NCBI GenBank assembly: GCA_029934815.1
Contig: JAOZLM010000149.1
Location: 1 to 5,929, forward strand
Length of the DNA: 5,929 nt
Direction of reading: 5' to 3'
Source: Desulfocapsa sp.
GTDB lineage: Bacteria; Desulfobacterota; Desulfobulbia; Desulfobulbales; Desulfocapsaceae
This document shows positions 1-5,535 of the stretch, piece by piece. The notes below the pieces were generated by a model. The model searched no databases. It worked only from the letters and a program-made list of their open reading frames with translations, and had not been told where the DNA came from. Made by a program: the position numbers and the translations under genes. Numbering within the stretch: position 1 is the stretch's first letter; the number at the start of each line of letters is the position of its first letter.

Positions 1-113
1 AAAAACTTTATATCGAGGCACGGAAATTTAATATCATTTCGGCGTACTAAAGTACGTTGAAATGATATCAAATTTGCAGTAACGAAGAAGATGAAGAGTT
101 TTTACAAATCCAT
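1..113 (+). repeat. Palindromic intergenic element, copy A (left end cut by window edge)
   Basis: This is an imperfect palindrome with a second copy at 5406-5530 in the same orientation. Positions 33-50 match 5450-5467 exactly (18 bases), and 81-103 match 5498-5520 exactly (23 bases). The core is a 17-bp stem, 31-47 with 52-68, around the loop TAAA. Its only non-Watson-Crick pairs are 41/58 and 42/57, both G-U in + strand RNA. Weaker pairing continues outward: AAATTT on both sides, then the left-edge AAAAACTT with AAGAGTTTTT near 95-103. By comparison with copy B, about 10 bases of the left arm lie outside the window. The right terminus AATCCAT ends at 113, on the last base of the leftward aminotransferase stop codon. 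For that gene the element could serve as a 3' hairpin. No transposase is visible, so it is either a MITE or a structured repeat of the ERIC type; I cannot name it. Confidence 0.8.
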
Positions 114-1297
114 CAAGATTTCGCTTTGGCCATGGCATTCTTAAATGCCTGCGCAGATCCTGCAATAACTGAATCCGGAACACAAAATGCCAGTCTGAAA
201 TATCCGGGCGCTCCAAATCCCTGTCCGGGAACAGCCAGGATTTTTTCTTCCTGAAGCATGGCGCAGAACTTCACATCATCTGCAATGGGTGATTTAGGGA
301 ATACATAGAAGGCACCTTTTGGCGGGATAAATTCAAACCCTGCTTCTTCCAGAATTTTGCAGAAGGTTTCACGTCTTTCCTCATAAATCGAATTGTCAAC
401 ACTTGCGTCCTGTAACTCTGCAACTACTCGCTGCATCAATGCCGGTGCGTTCACGAATCCAAGGATTCTGTTGGCAAGAGTGAGGGCATCCAGAAGGGCT
501 GCTTTGTCATTCACTTCAGGATGTACAGCAAGGTAACCTATACGCTCGCCCGGAAGAGAGAGGTCTTTTGAATAAGAGGACAGAACAATGGAGTTTTTGG
601 TAGCCTGAAAAATACTACCCACCTCATTATTATCAAAAATGATCTTTCGGTAAGGTTCATCAGCCAGCATATAGATGGTGGTTTTCAGTTCTTCCCCTTT
701 TTTATCAAGCAGTGCGCCAAGGGCATTAAGCGATTCCTGAGAGTAAATCTGACCCGTTGGATTGTTGGGTGAGTTTATGATGATTGCTTTGGTCTTATCA
801 CTGATTGCAGCTTCAATTGCTGCCAGATCGATGTTGAAATCAGAATCGGTCTGTACAATTTTGGTGACTCCACCGTGGTTATCTACATAGAAATTATACT
901 CTACGAAAAAGGGAGCCAGAATGATCACTTCTTCGCCCGGATTAAGGAGCGCTTTCATAACAATATTTAAAGCACCCGCAGCTCCACAGGTCATAAGCAT
1001 ATCGCCATGGAACACTTCCACACCCTGTTCCTTAGACATCTTGCCCGCTATCGCTTCACGTACCCAGGGGTAACCGCCGTTTGGCATATAGGCATGAACC
1101 ATTGGGGACTGGTCGTTAACGATTTCTTTGATGGCTTTGTCAAATTCAGGTGGTGGTGGAACATCAGGATTACCCAGGCTAAAGTCAAAGATGTTTTCAG
1201 CACCAAATTCTGCTTTCATCTTGGCTCCTTCTTCAAACATCTTCCGAATCCAGGATGATTTTTCAGCAAAAGCACGCATTTTAGTTGAGATAGTCAT
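113..1297 (-). CDS. PLP-dependent class I/II aminotransferase (aspartate aminotransferase-like)
   Basis: The 394-residue protein is a fold-type I PLP aminotransferase, soluble and cytoplasmic. It would transfer an amino group between an amino acid and a 2-oxo acid. Visible motifs are SPNNPTG at 176-182 (cofactor-contacting Asn179), ADEPY at 212-216 (Asp213 for the pyridine nitrogen), the Schiff-base lysine Lys244 in SSYSKDLSLPGERIGY, and Arg368 in GYFRLAF, which should bind the substrate alpha-carboxylate. Length is normal for the family. The ATG has a good Shine-Dalgarno, TAAGGAG at 1307-1313 on the complementary strand, nine bases upstream. It is the last gene of the leftward ftsY cluster, 61 bases after the J-domain gene. 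The TGA stop at 113-115 shares its last base with the end of repeat copy A. The family is clear but the substrate is not: aspartate, aromatic or alanine specificity cannot be read from motifs, so no symbol is given. Confidence 0.93.
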   Translation of the reverse strand: MTISTKMRAFAEKSSWIRKMFEEGAKMKAEFGAENIFDFSLGNPDVPPPPEFDKAIKEIVNDQSPMVHAYMPNGGYPWVREAIAGKMSKEQGVEVFHGDMLMTCGAAGALNIVMKALLNPGEEVIILAPFFVEYNFYVDNHGGVTKIVQTDSDFNIDLAAIEAAISDKTKAIIINSPNNPTGQIYSQESLNALGALLDKKGEELKTTIYMLADEPYRKIIFDNNEVGSIFQATKNSIVLSSYSKDLSLPGERIGYLAVHPEVNDKAALLDALTLANRILGFVNAPALMQRVVAELQDASVDNSIYEERRETFCKILEEAGFEFIPPKGAFYVFPKSPIADDVKFCAMLQEEKILAVPGQGFGAPGYFRLAFCVPDSVIAGSAQAFKNAMAKAKS

Positions 1298-1337
1298 TAT
1301 GTGTAACTCCTTAGTTTGTATTGGTTGAAATCGATTC

Positions 1338-1355
1338 GATTGTAAAAAGCTTCAT
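1338..1355 (+). repeat. Possible solo arm (relic) of the palindromic element
   Basis: The 16 bases TTGTAAAAAGCTTCAT at 1340-1355 are identical to 5412-5427, the left arm of repeat copy B. The preceding GAT also matches if one T is dropped. It lies in the 61-base gap between the J-domain gene (stop at 1359-1361) and the aminotransferase start. Nothing resembling the element's core or right arm follows, because the match runs into the J-domain gene's stop. An exact 16-base match is unlikely by chance in 6 kb, but the sequence is A/T-rich, so chance is not excluded. Two ATCGAT sites (1330-1335 and 1354-1359) flank it and could pair weakly. It could be a decayed copy or a shared short signal. Confidence 0.45.
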
Positions 1356-1358
1356 CGA

Positions 1359-2186
1359 TTACTTTTTCTTGAAGAAATCGTATGCTCCATTAATCTCTTT
1401 CATTTTTTCTTCGGCCACAGCTCTGAATTCTTCACCCAGATGGCGAACTTTATCTGGATGATACTTCATGCTGAGTTTTCTGTAAGCCTTCTTTATGGCA
1501 TCTTTATCAGCACCGGATTCTAGCCCAAGAATTGCGTAATACTGATCAGCCGTTCCCTGTGTCGTGCCAAATGGTTGTTGGCTGCCATATTTATATTTAG
1601 CTTCAATGGTACGTTTATCGTAATCCTTAATCTGCAGATAATTTGCAATATCCCGGGCGATTTTCAGTTCTGTTTCCGGAACATGCGTTTTGGTATACAG
1701 AATCTGGTAAATCAGTTCAAGCAGGATTAAGCGTGGTTCATAGGCAAAAGTATTCCTGAATTCCAGAAGCAGTGACTCCATGGATTCAGTGGAATTAACA
1801 GCTTCATTAATAAGCTCTTTGACCCAGGCCATTTTTGTCTGGTCATAGCGCAGATTTTGCTGGAAAAAACGGTGAAGAGTGGAGATTTCTTCTTTGCTGA
1901 TGACACCATCAATTTTAGCAATATTGATAAGAATCTGCACCAGCAGCCAGACAAAGCGGTTATGGCTTTCTGTCTGCGACTGCTCGTAGGTGGAAATCTT
2001 CTTTTTCATCCAGAAACTGAAACCCCAGAAGATTCCAATAAAAATCAGGATACCGGCAATACCGGAATAGATAAGCACGCCAAGGAAATTCAGGAGTCCT
2101 GAAAATCCTCCAGTAAGAAGACTAAATAGAAGAACGATGAGGAGGCAGCCTCCACATCCCGGTTGTTGGCGTTGTTGATATCTCAT
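1359..2186 (-). CDS. Membrane-anchored TerB-like / J-domain co-chaperone (DjlA-like)
   Basis: The 275-residue protein starts with a short polar Gln-rich segment and CGGC (residues 11-14). Two adjacent hydrophobic segments follow, at about 14-35 and 36-59, with KKK at 61-63 on the probable cytoplasmic side. A helical TerB-like region spans about 78-190 and contains the characteristic acidic stretch IAKIDGVISKEE at 89-100. A Gln/Gly/Thr-rich linker at 201-213 leads to a C-terminal J domain at about 216-275, with HPD at 243-245. J domains stimulate DnaK ATPase through HPD, so the protein should recruit DnaK to the inner membrane. The domain order resembles DjlA, though DjlA has one transmembrane segment and this has two. 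The ATG follows the ftsY stop after one base and has no clear Shine-Dalgarno, which suggests translational coupling. The symbol is left blank because orthology to djlA is not proven. Confidence 0.85.
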   Translation of the reverse strand: MRYQQRQQPGCGGCLLIVLLFSLLTGGFSGLLNFLGVLIYSGIAGILIFIGIFWGFSFWMKKKISTYEQSQTESHNRFVWLLVQILINIAKIDGVISKEEISTLHRFFQQNLRYDQTKMAWVKELINEAVNSTESMESLLLEFRNTFAYEPRLILLELIYQILYTKTHVPETELKIARDIANYLQIKDYDKRTIEAKYKYGSQQPFGTTQGTADQYYAILGLESGADKDAIKKAYRKLSMKYHPDKVRHLGEEFRAVAEEKMKEINGAYDFFKKK

Positions 2187-2187
2187 T

Positions 2188-3282
2188 TTAACTTATATTG
2201 TCATCGCCAAAGAGGGCGTCGATAAATTCGTTGGCATCAAAATCACGGAGATCATCAATCTGTTCGCCAATGCCGATAAAGCGAATAGGGATTTTCAGTT
2301 CCCGACAGATATTGGCAACAATGCCGCCTTTAGCGGTGCCATCAAGTTTGGTGAGGGCAAGACCGGTAATTCCTACTGTTTCATTAAAAAGTTTAGCCTG
2401 GGAAACTGCATTCTGGCCGGTTGTGGCATCGAGCACCAGCATGATTTCATGGGGTGCGCCATCAAGACGTTTTCCCATAACCCGCTTGATTTTCTTCAGC
2501 TCTTCCATGAGGTTGACCTGCGTATGCAGTCTTCCTGCTGTATCAACAATCACCACATCATAGTTACCGGCAACTGCTTTATCCATGGCATCAAATGCTA
2601 CAGCTGATGGATCTGTACCTTCTGCCTTGGTAACGACTTCAACACCATTTCGTTCGCCCCAAATTTCCAGTTGGGCAACAGCTGCTGCACGAAAGGTGTC
2701 GGCAGCCACAAGTAAAACGGACTGCCCTGAATTCTTGAATTTTTTTGCAATTTTACCAATGGTGGTGGTCTTTCCAACACCATTTACTCCCACTACCATA
2801 ATCACAAAAGGGCCGTCGCCGGGCATAACCAGTTCGGCAGGTTTTTCAGATTCTGTTATATAGGTGCAGAGTTTTTCCTTTAATATTCCTTTTAAAACGT
2901 TCGGATCGGAAAGGGCATCACGCTTAACCTTTTTTCTGGCGTCATCCAGCAAATCCATGGTGGTAGCCACGCCAAGATCTGCGGTGATCAGGATTTCTTC
3001 AAGCTCATCAAAGAGATCTGCATCAATCTCTTTTTTGCCAAGAAACAGCGAATCCATACGATAGATAAGTGATTCTTTGGTCTTACCAAGTCGTGAAGAG
3101 AGGCGCTGGAGCATGGAATCCCCAGTACTTTCTGTTTCTGCTACTGCTTCCTGCTCCGTTGCCGAAGGAGTCTGCGCAGTTTGTTCTGCAACTTCCTGAG
3201 GCGCAACAAGTTCCTCTACTGCGTCCTCAACCGGAACATTATCTTCAGTTTTAGAGAATTTTTTCTTAAACCATCCTAACAT
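2188..3282 (-). CDS. ftsY: Signal recognition particle receptor FtsY
   Basis: The 364-residue SRP receptor GTPase pairs with Ffh/4.5S RNA to deliver ribosomes making membrane proteins to SecYEG. It starts with the basic amphipathic segment MLGWFKKKFSK, then an acidic A domain (about 12-55, rich in Glu, Ala and Gln). The helical N domain covers about 57-145 and the G domain about 155-358. GTPase motifs are GVNGVGKTT at 165-173 (P-loop), DTFRAAA at 195-201 (the SRP-GTPase insertion region), DTAGR at 247-251, TKLDGTAKGG at 311-320 and GIGEQIDDL at 337-345. The C-terminus FIDALFGDDN is typical. The ATG has AAGGA seven bases upstream (3290-3294 on the + strand). It is the promoter-proximal gene of the leftward cluster and should be essential. 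Nothing in it looks truncated or frameshifted. Confidence 0.98.
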   Translation of the reverse strand: MLGWFKKKFSKTEDNVPVEDAVEELVAPQEVAEQTAQTPSATEQEAVAETESTGDSMLQRLSSRLGKTKESLIYRMDSLFLGKKEIDADLFDELEEILITADLGVATTMDLLDDARKKVKRDALSDPNVLKGILKEKLCTYITESEKPAELVMPGDGPFVIMVVGVNGVGKTTTIGKIAKKFKNSGQSVLLVAADTFRAAAVAQLEIWGERNGVEVVTKAEGTDPSAVAFDAMDKAVAGNYDVVIVDTAGRLHTQVNLMEELKKIKRVMGKRLDGAPHEIMLVLDATTGQNAVSQAKLFNETVGITGLALTKLDGTAKGGIVANICRELKIPIRFIGIGEQIDDLRDFDANEFIDALFGDDNIS

Positions 3283-3341
3283 ACAGAAATCCTTAATTTG
3301 ATAAGCTTACGCATAAAAATATTGCTCTCACAAAACCTTGT

Positions 3342-3370
3342 ATACTACGCATAGATCACCAAGAAAGCAA
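3342..3370 (-). promoter_or_regulatory. Candidate sigma70-type promoter for ftsY
   Basis: On the complementary strand TTGCTT (3365-3370) and TAGTAT (3342-3347) are spaced by 17 bases, about 60 bases upstream of the ftsY ATG. The match to TTGACA/TATAAT is only partial (three and four of six). The -10 side overlaps the inverted-repeat half-site at 3344-3351, so a repressor there would block it. This is a weak prediction. Confidence 0.25.
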
Positions 3371-3568
3371 TAAAAACAGATGCACTTTTAATCATTTGCG
3401 TAGTGTCAAAATGAAGTTGTATGGGCGTCTAGGAAAATATTTGCTTTTCTGTAGAACATCATTACTGTATGGCAAGGTTGTGGGCTGCTTAAGTGATGTG
3501 TTGATTAGATGGAGCGGCTTTACTTTTAAAATGTTTATTAGCTTTTTAACTATAGATTGTTTTTTTTT

Positions 3569-3573
3569 GGAGG
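3569..3573 (+). promoter_or_regulatory. Shine-Dalgarno GGAGG deciding the Nbp35 start
   Basis: GGAGG lies five bases before ATG 3579 and directly after a run of nine T. It is the strongest ribosome-binding site in the window. It fixes the start at 3579 although the frame is open 61 codons further upstream, and the resulting N-terminus MSSCSSGSCG matches the Cys-rich start usual for this family in anaerobes. Confidence 0.9.
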
Positions 3574-3578
3574 ATGTT

Positions 3579-4535
3579 ATGAGTTCATGTTCAAGTGGTT
3601 CCTGCGGAACCCCGCAAGACCAGCAAGCACAAATGGCCCAGCAGGATAATGCTATCACCCGTTCCCTTGGGAAAATTAAAAATAAAATTCTGGTAATGAG
3701 CGGAAAGGGCGGAGTTGGAAAATCAACTGTATCTGTTAACCTTGCACTTGGTCTTGCTGCTAAAGGGCATAAAGTCGGTTTGATGGACGTGGATCTTCAT
3801 GGTCCTGATGTTATCCGTATGCTTAATCTTACCGGAACCCTTGAGCCACCAAAGAATCCAGATGATCTGGTTGCTCCACTTAAATACAACGACAATCTTA
3901 AGGTTGTTTCTTTAGAATATATGATGAAGGATCGTGATGAAGCCATTATCTGGCGCGGACCTTTGAAGATTCAGGCCATTCGACAGTTTGTTGCCGATAT
4001 GGACTGGGGTGAGCTTGATTATCTGATTATTGATGCTCCTCCAGGTACCGGTGATGAGCCTTTGTCTGTTGCTCAGACAATTCCATTAGTGAAAGCGCTT
4101 GTTGTAACTACTCCTCAGAAGGTTGCTCTTGCTGATGTCCGTAAGTCGCTTAACTTCTGTCGTACTGTTGAGATGGAAGTTGTCGGAATTGTAGAGAATA
4201 TGTCAGGTTTTGTTTGTCCTGAATGTAATACAACCGTTGATATTTTTAAGACTGGTGGCGGCGAAGAGCTTTCCCGTGAGTTTGACCTTCCTTTCCTTGG
4301 CGCTGTTCCCATGGATCCTAAGGTTGTTATTGCTGGTGATGACGGTGTTCCTTATTTGTCCTCTGATGCTAAGAGTCCTGCTACTGAGGCTTTTGCTAAG
4401 ATTGTTGACTCTGTTGAACTTCGTTTGCCTCCCGTTATGCCTCCTGCTCCTTTGCAGATGGCTTCGGCTGATTCCGGGTCAAGTGACTGCGGTTGTGGAA
4501 GCGGCGGATGTGATTCAGATAAATGCGATTGTTAG
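3579..4535 (+). CDS. Mrp/Nbp35 (ApbC)-family P-loop ATPase, iron-sulfur cluster carrier
   Basis: The 318-residue cytoplasmic protein belongs to the MinD/Mrp deviant-Walker ATPases, which bind a bridging [4Fe-4S] cluster between two subunits and pass it to apo-enzymes. Motifs are GKGGVGKST at 42-50 (deviant Walker A), MDVDLHGPD at 69-77 (Walker A'), LIIDAPPGTGDEP at 149-161 (Walker B region), and CPEC at 213-216, the CXXC cluster site, within the signature ENMSGFVCP. The N-terminus carries Cys4 and Cys9. After the catalytic domain comes a Pro-rich linker (about 284-292) and an unusual Cys-rich tail with Cys304, 306, 311, 316 and 318, ending in Cys. Both ends could hold extra metal; that is inference. 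It is the first gene of the rightward unit, divergent from ftsY. Length and motifs are intact. The name Mrp, ApbC or Nbp35 depends on the nomenclature used. Confidence 0.95.
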   Translation: MSSCSSGSCGTPQDQQAQMAQQDNAITRSLGKIKNKILVMSGKGGVGKSTVSVNLALGLAAKGHKVGLMDVDLHGPDVIRMLNLTGTLEPPKNPDDLVAPLKYNDNLKVVSLEYMMKDRDEAIIWRGPLKIQAIRQFVADMDWGELDYLIIDAPPGTGDEPLSVAQTIPLVKALVVTTPQKVALADVRKSLNFCRTVEMEVVGIVENMSGFVCPECNTTVDIFKTGGGEELSREFDLPFLGAVPMDPKVVIAGDDGVPYLSSDAKSPATEAFAKIVDSVELRLPPVMPPAPLQMASADSGSSDCGCGSGGCDSDKCDC

Positions 4536-4559
4536 TGATGCGGTAAAAAATCACCAGCA

Positions 4560-4635
4560 CCCCATCTCTGAACGGTCGTCTCGTCCTGCATACGGTCTCG
4601 TATAGCAGGAGCGAAACGCCTGCCCAGATATGGGG
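4560..4635 (+). other. Nested long hairpin in the leader of the MBL-fold gene
   Basis: The outer stem pairs 4560-4570 (CCCCATCTCTG) with 4625-4635 (CAGATATGGGG), with one mismatch. The inner stem is near-continuous: 4577-4583 with 4612-4618 (one mismatch), TCCTGC 4584-4589 with GCAGGA 4605-4610, and ATACG 4590-4594 with CGTAT 4599-4603, closed by the loop GTCT. Single-base bulges are at 4604 and 4611. A competing smaller hairpin uses GCAGG 4605-4609 with CCTGC 4619-4623, so the same bases have two partners. No T run follows, so it is not a classical terminator. It could be a REP-like repeat, a cis-acting RNA, or an mRNA-stabilising structure between the two genes. It does not match the element at 1-113 and 5406-5530. 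Confidence 0.7.
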
Positions 4636-4725
4636 CACGAAGTCTACGCTTATCTGGTAAACTTTTACGGTTCCAGGTTGTTTTCGCTTTTCTCTTTTGT
4701 TATTTCTTTTAATGGATTTTTTCTT

Positions 4726-5355
4726 ATGTTTCTGAAACAACTTACAGTTGGCTCCATGGGTGTCTGCTGCTATATTATTGGCTGTTCCAAGACTAATCGC
4801 TGTGCTATTGTTGATCCCGGTGGTGATGAAGATAAAATCCTGAAAGAAGTTGAAGATTCGGGGCTGACCATTGATGCTATTATTGCAACCCATGGGCATC
4901 CTGATCATGTTTGCGGCAATCGGATTATTAAAGAAGCAAGTGGCGCAGATATTATTATGCACGAGATTGATGAAGAATTCTTCGCCAAACCTGAAGTGCA
5001 GAATTATTTCTCCATGCTTGGTCTTGAAGCGTCCCCACCAGCAGATCGTACCGTTAAGCACGGGGATATTATCAAGATCGGTGAAGAAGAAATTAAAGTG
5101 ATTCATACTCCCGGGCATACTCCCGGTGGCATGTGTTTATATGGTGGTACTGATCTTATTACCGGTGATACTCTTTTTGTTGGTGGTATTGGCAGGACTG
5201 ATTTCCCCGGTGGTTCGTATGATGAATTAATTGCATCCATAAAAGAGCAGTTGTTGATTCTTCCCGGTGAAACAGCAGTGTGGCCCGGACATGGTTATGG
5301 TGGAAGTCGTTCAACACTTGCAGAAGAGGCCCGCTCTAACCCATATCTCAGCTAA
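4726..5355 (+). CDS. MBL-fold metallohydrolase, glyoxalase II-like
   Basis: The 209-residue cytoplasmic enzyme has the metallo-beta-lactamase fold. Metal ligands are visible: THGHPDH at 55-61 (His56, His58, Asp60, His61), His131 in HTPGHTPGG, Asp148 in TGDTLF, and His189 in PGHG. The sequence FVGGIGRTDFPGGS at 151-164 is typical of the hydroxyacylglutathione-hydrolase-like group. Such enzymes hydrolyse thioesters such as S-lactoylglutathione or act on related thiol substrates. The protein lacks the longer C-terminal substrate domain of classical GloB, so the substrate is open. ATG 4726 gives the family-typical start MFLKQLTVGSMGVCCYIIG. Its Shine-Dalgarno is poor: only GGA at 4714-4716, nine bases away. 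An upstream ATG at 4712 is out of frame, and ATG 4756 would cut the first strand. It lies 190 bases after the Nbp35 gene, behind a large hairpin, so it may or may not be cotranscribed. Confidence 0.92.
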   Translation: MFLKQLTVGSMGVCCYIIGCSKTNRCAIVDPGGDEDKILKEVEDSGLTIDAIIATHGHPDHVCGNRIIKEASGADIIMHEIDEEFFAKPEVQNYFSMLGLEASPPADRTVKHGDIIKIGEEEIKVIHTPGHTPGGMCLYGGTDLITGDTLFVGGIGRTDFPGGSYDELIASIKEQLLILPGETAVWPGHGYGGSRSTLAEEARSNPYLS

Positions 5356-5380
5356 TTTATCCTTACAGTTATATGAGATA
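5344..5380 (+). terminator. Weak inverted repeat at the end of the MBL gene
   Basis: TATCTCA (5344-5350) and TGAGATA (5374-5380) form a perfect 7-bp stem with a 23-base loop spanning the TAA stop at 5353-5355. A second overlapping pair, ATCCTTA 5359-5365 and TAAGGAT 5401-5407, reaches the edge of repeat copy B. Neither is followed by a clear T run, so termination is doubtful. Confidence 0.2.
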
Positions 5381-5405
5381 AACTCGTAAAAAGTCCAAAA
5401 TAAGG

Positions 5406-5530
5406 ATGGATTTGTAAAAAGCTTCATATTCGAGGCGCAAGAAATTTACATCATTTCGGCGTACTAAGGTACGTCGTAATTATTTACATTTTGTAGCAAC
5501 GAAGAAGATGAAGAGTTTTTGCGAATCCAT
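5406..5530 (+). repeat. Palindromic intergenic element, copy B (complete, 125 bases)
   Basis: The termini ATGGATTTGTAAAAA (5406-5420) and TTTTTGCGAATCCAT (5516-5530) pair over 15 bp with two G-U wobbles (5413/5523 and 5415/5521). CTTCAT 5422-5427 then pairs with ATGAAG 5508-5513. The apex is an 8-bp stem, 5457-5464 with 5469-5476, loop TAAG, with one G-U (5459/5474). It shares 18- and 23-base identical blocks with copy A in the same orientation. Compared with copy A, the pair 41/58 (G-U) is G-C here (5458/5475), a change that keeps the pairing. It sits between the MBL gene and selB and ends five bases before the selB ATG. A short related unit, CGTAAAAAG at 5385-5393, precedes it. Size and shape recall ERIC-type elements of enterics, but the sequence is not ERIC as I know it. 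Confidence 0.88.
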
Positions 5531-5535
5531 AATTT

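Larger units (their letters stand above)
3283..3578. other. Divergent intergenic region between ftsY and the Nbp35-type gene
   Basis: This 296-base A/T-rich spacer should hold the promoters of both divergent units. I see no RNA gene or convincing small gene in it. It contains an 8-bp perfect inverted repeat, ACTACGCA at 3344-3351 and TGCGTAGT at 3397-3404, 45 bases apart. It also contains an 8-bp direct repeat TACGCATA at 3308-3315 and 3346-3353. These could be binding sites but are short enough to be chance. The reading frame of the downstream gene stays open through 3396-3578, but that stretch has no ribosome-binding site and no family similarity, so it is treated as leader. A run of nine T at 3560-3568 immediately precedes the Shine-Dalgarno. 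Confidence 0.6.

Noticed and set aside
60..115. Aminotransferase TGA as a selenocysteine codon, prompted by selB nearby and a hairpin downstream
   Set aside because: The protein is already full length and needs no Sec. Readthrough would give a short tail encoded by the repeat, and the hairpin is too far away and not SECIS-like.
3441..3468. Sigma70-type promoter TTGCTT/TACTGT for the Nbp35-type gene
   Set aside because: Weak matches in A/T-rich DNA and a long distance to the gene. Several equally poor alternatives exist, so none is called.
3470..3490. Sigma54-type promoter TGGCAAGG...GCTGCTT
   Set aside because: The spacing between the GG and GC elements is wrong, so it does not meet the -24/-12 rule.
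3396..3578. 61-codon in-frame upstream extension of the Nbp35-type gene from a TTG
   Set aside because: No ribosome-binding site, no family similarity, and a strong GGAGG sits exactly before ATG 3579, which yields the family-typical N-terminus.
4655..4690. Terminator from CTGG...CCAG followed by T-rich sequence upstream of the MBL gene
   Set aside because: The stem is only four pairs with an unpaired interior, and the T-rich tract is interrupted. It would also lie just before the gene start.
4630..4725. Upstream in-frame extension of the MBL gene starting at ATG 4630
   Set aside because: The start lies inside the hairpin stem, lacks an SD, and adds a low-complexity Phe/Ser-rich segment absent from the family. 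The fold begins at 4726.
4435..5118. 227-codon open frame on the - strand across the MBL gene
   Set aside because: It is antisense to a clear metallohydrolase with all metal ligands, crosses the noncoding hairpin, and its translation shows no family motif.
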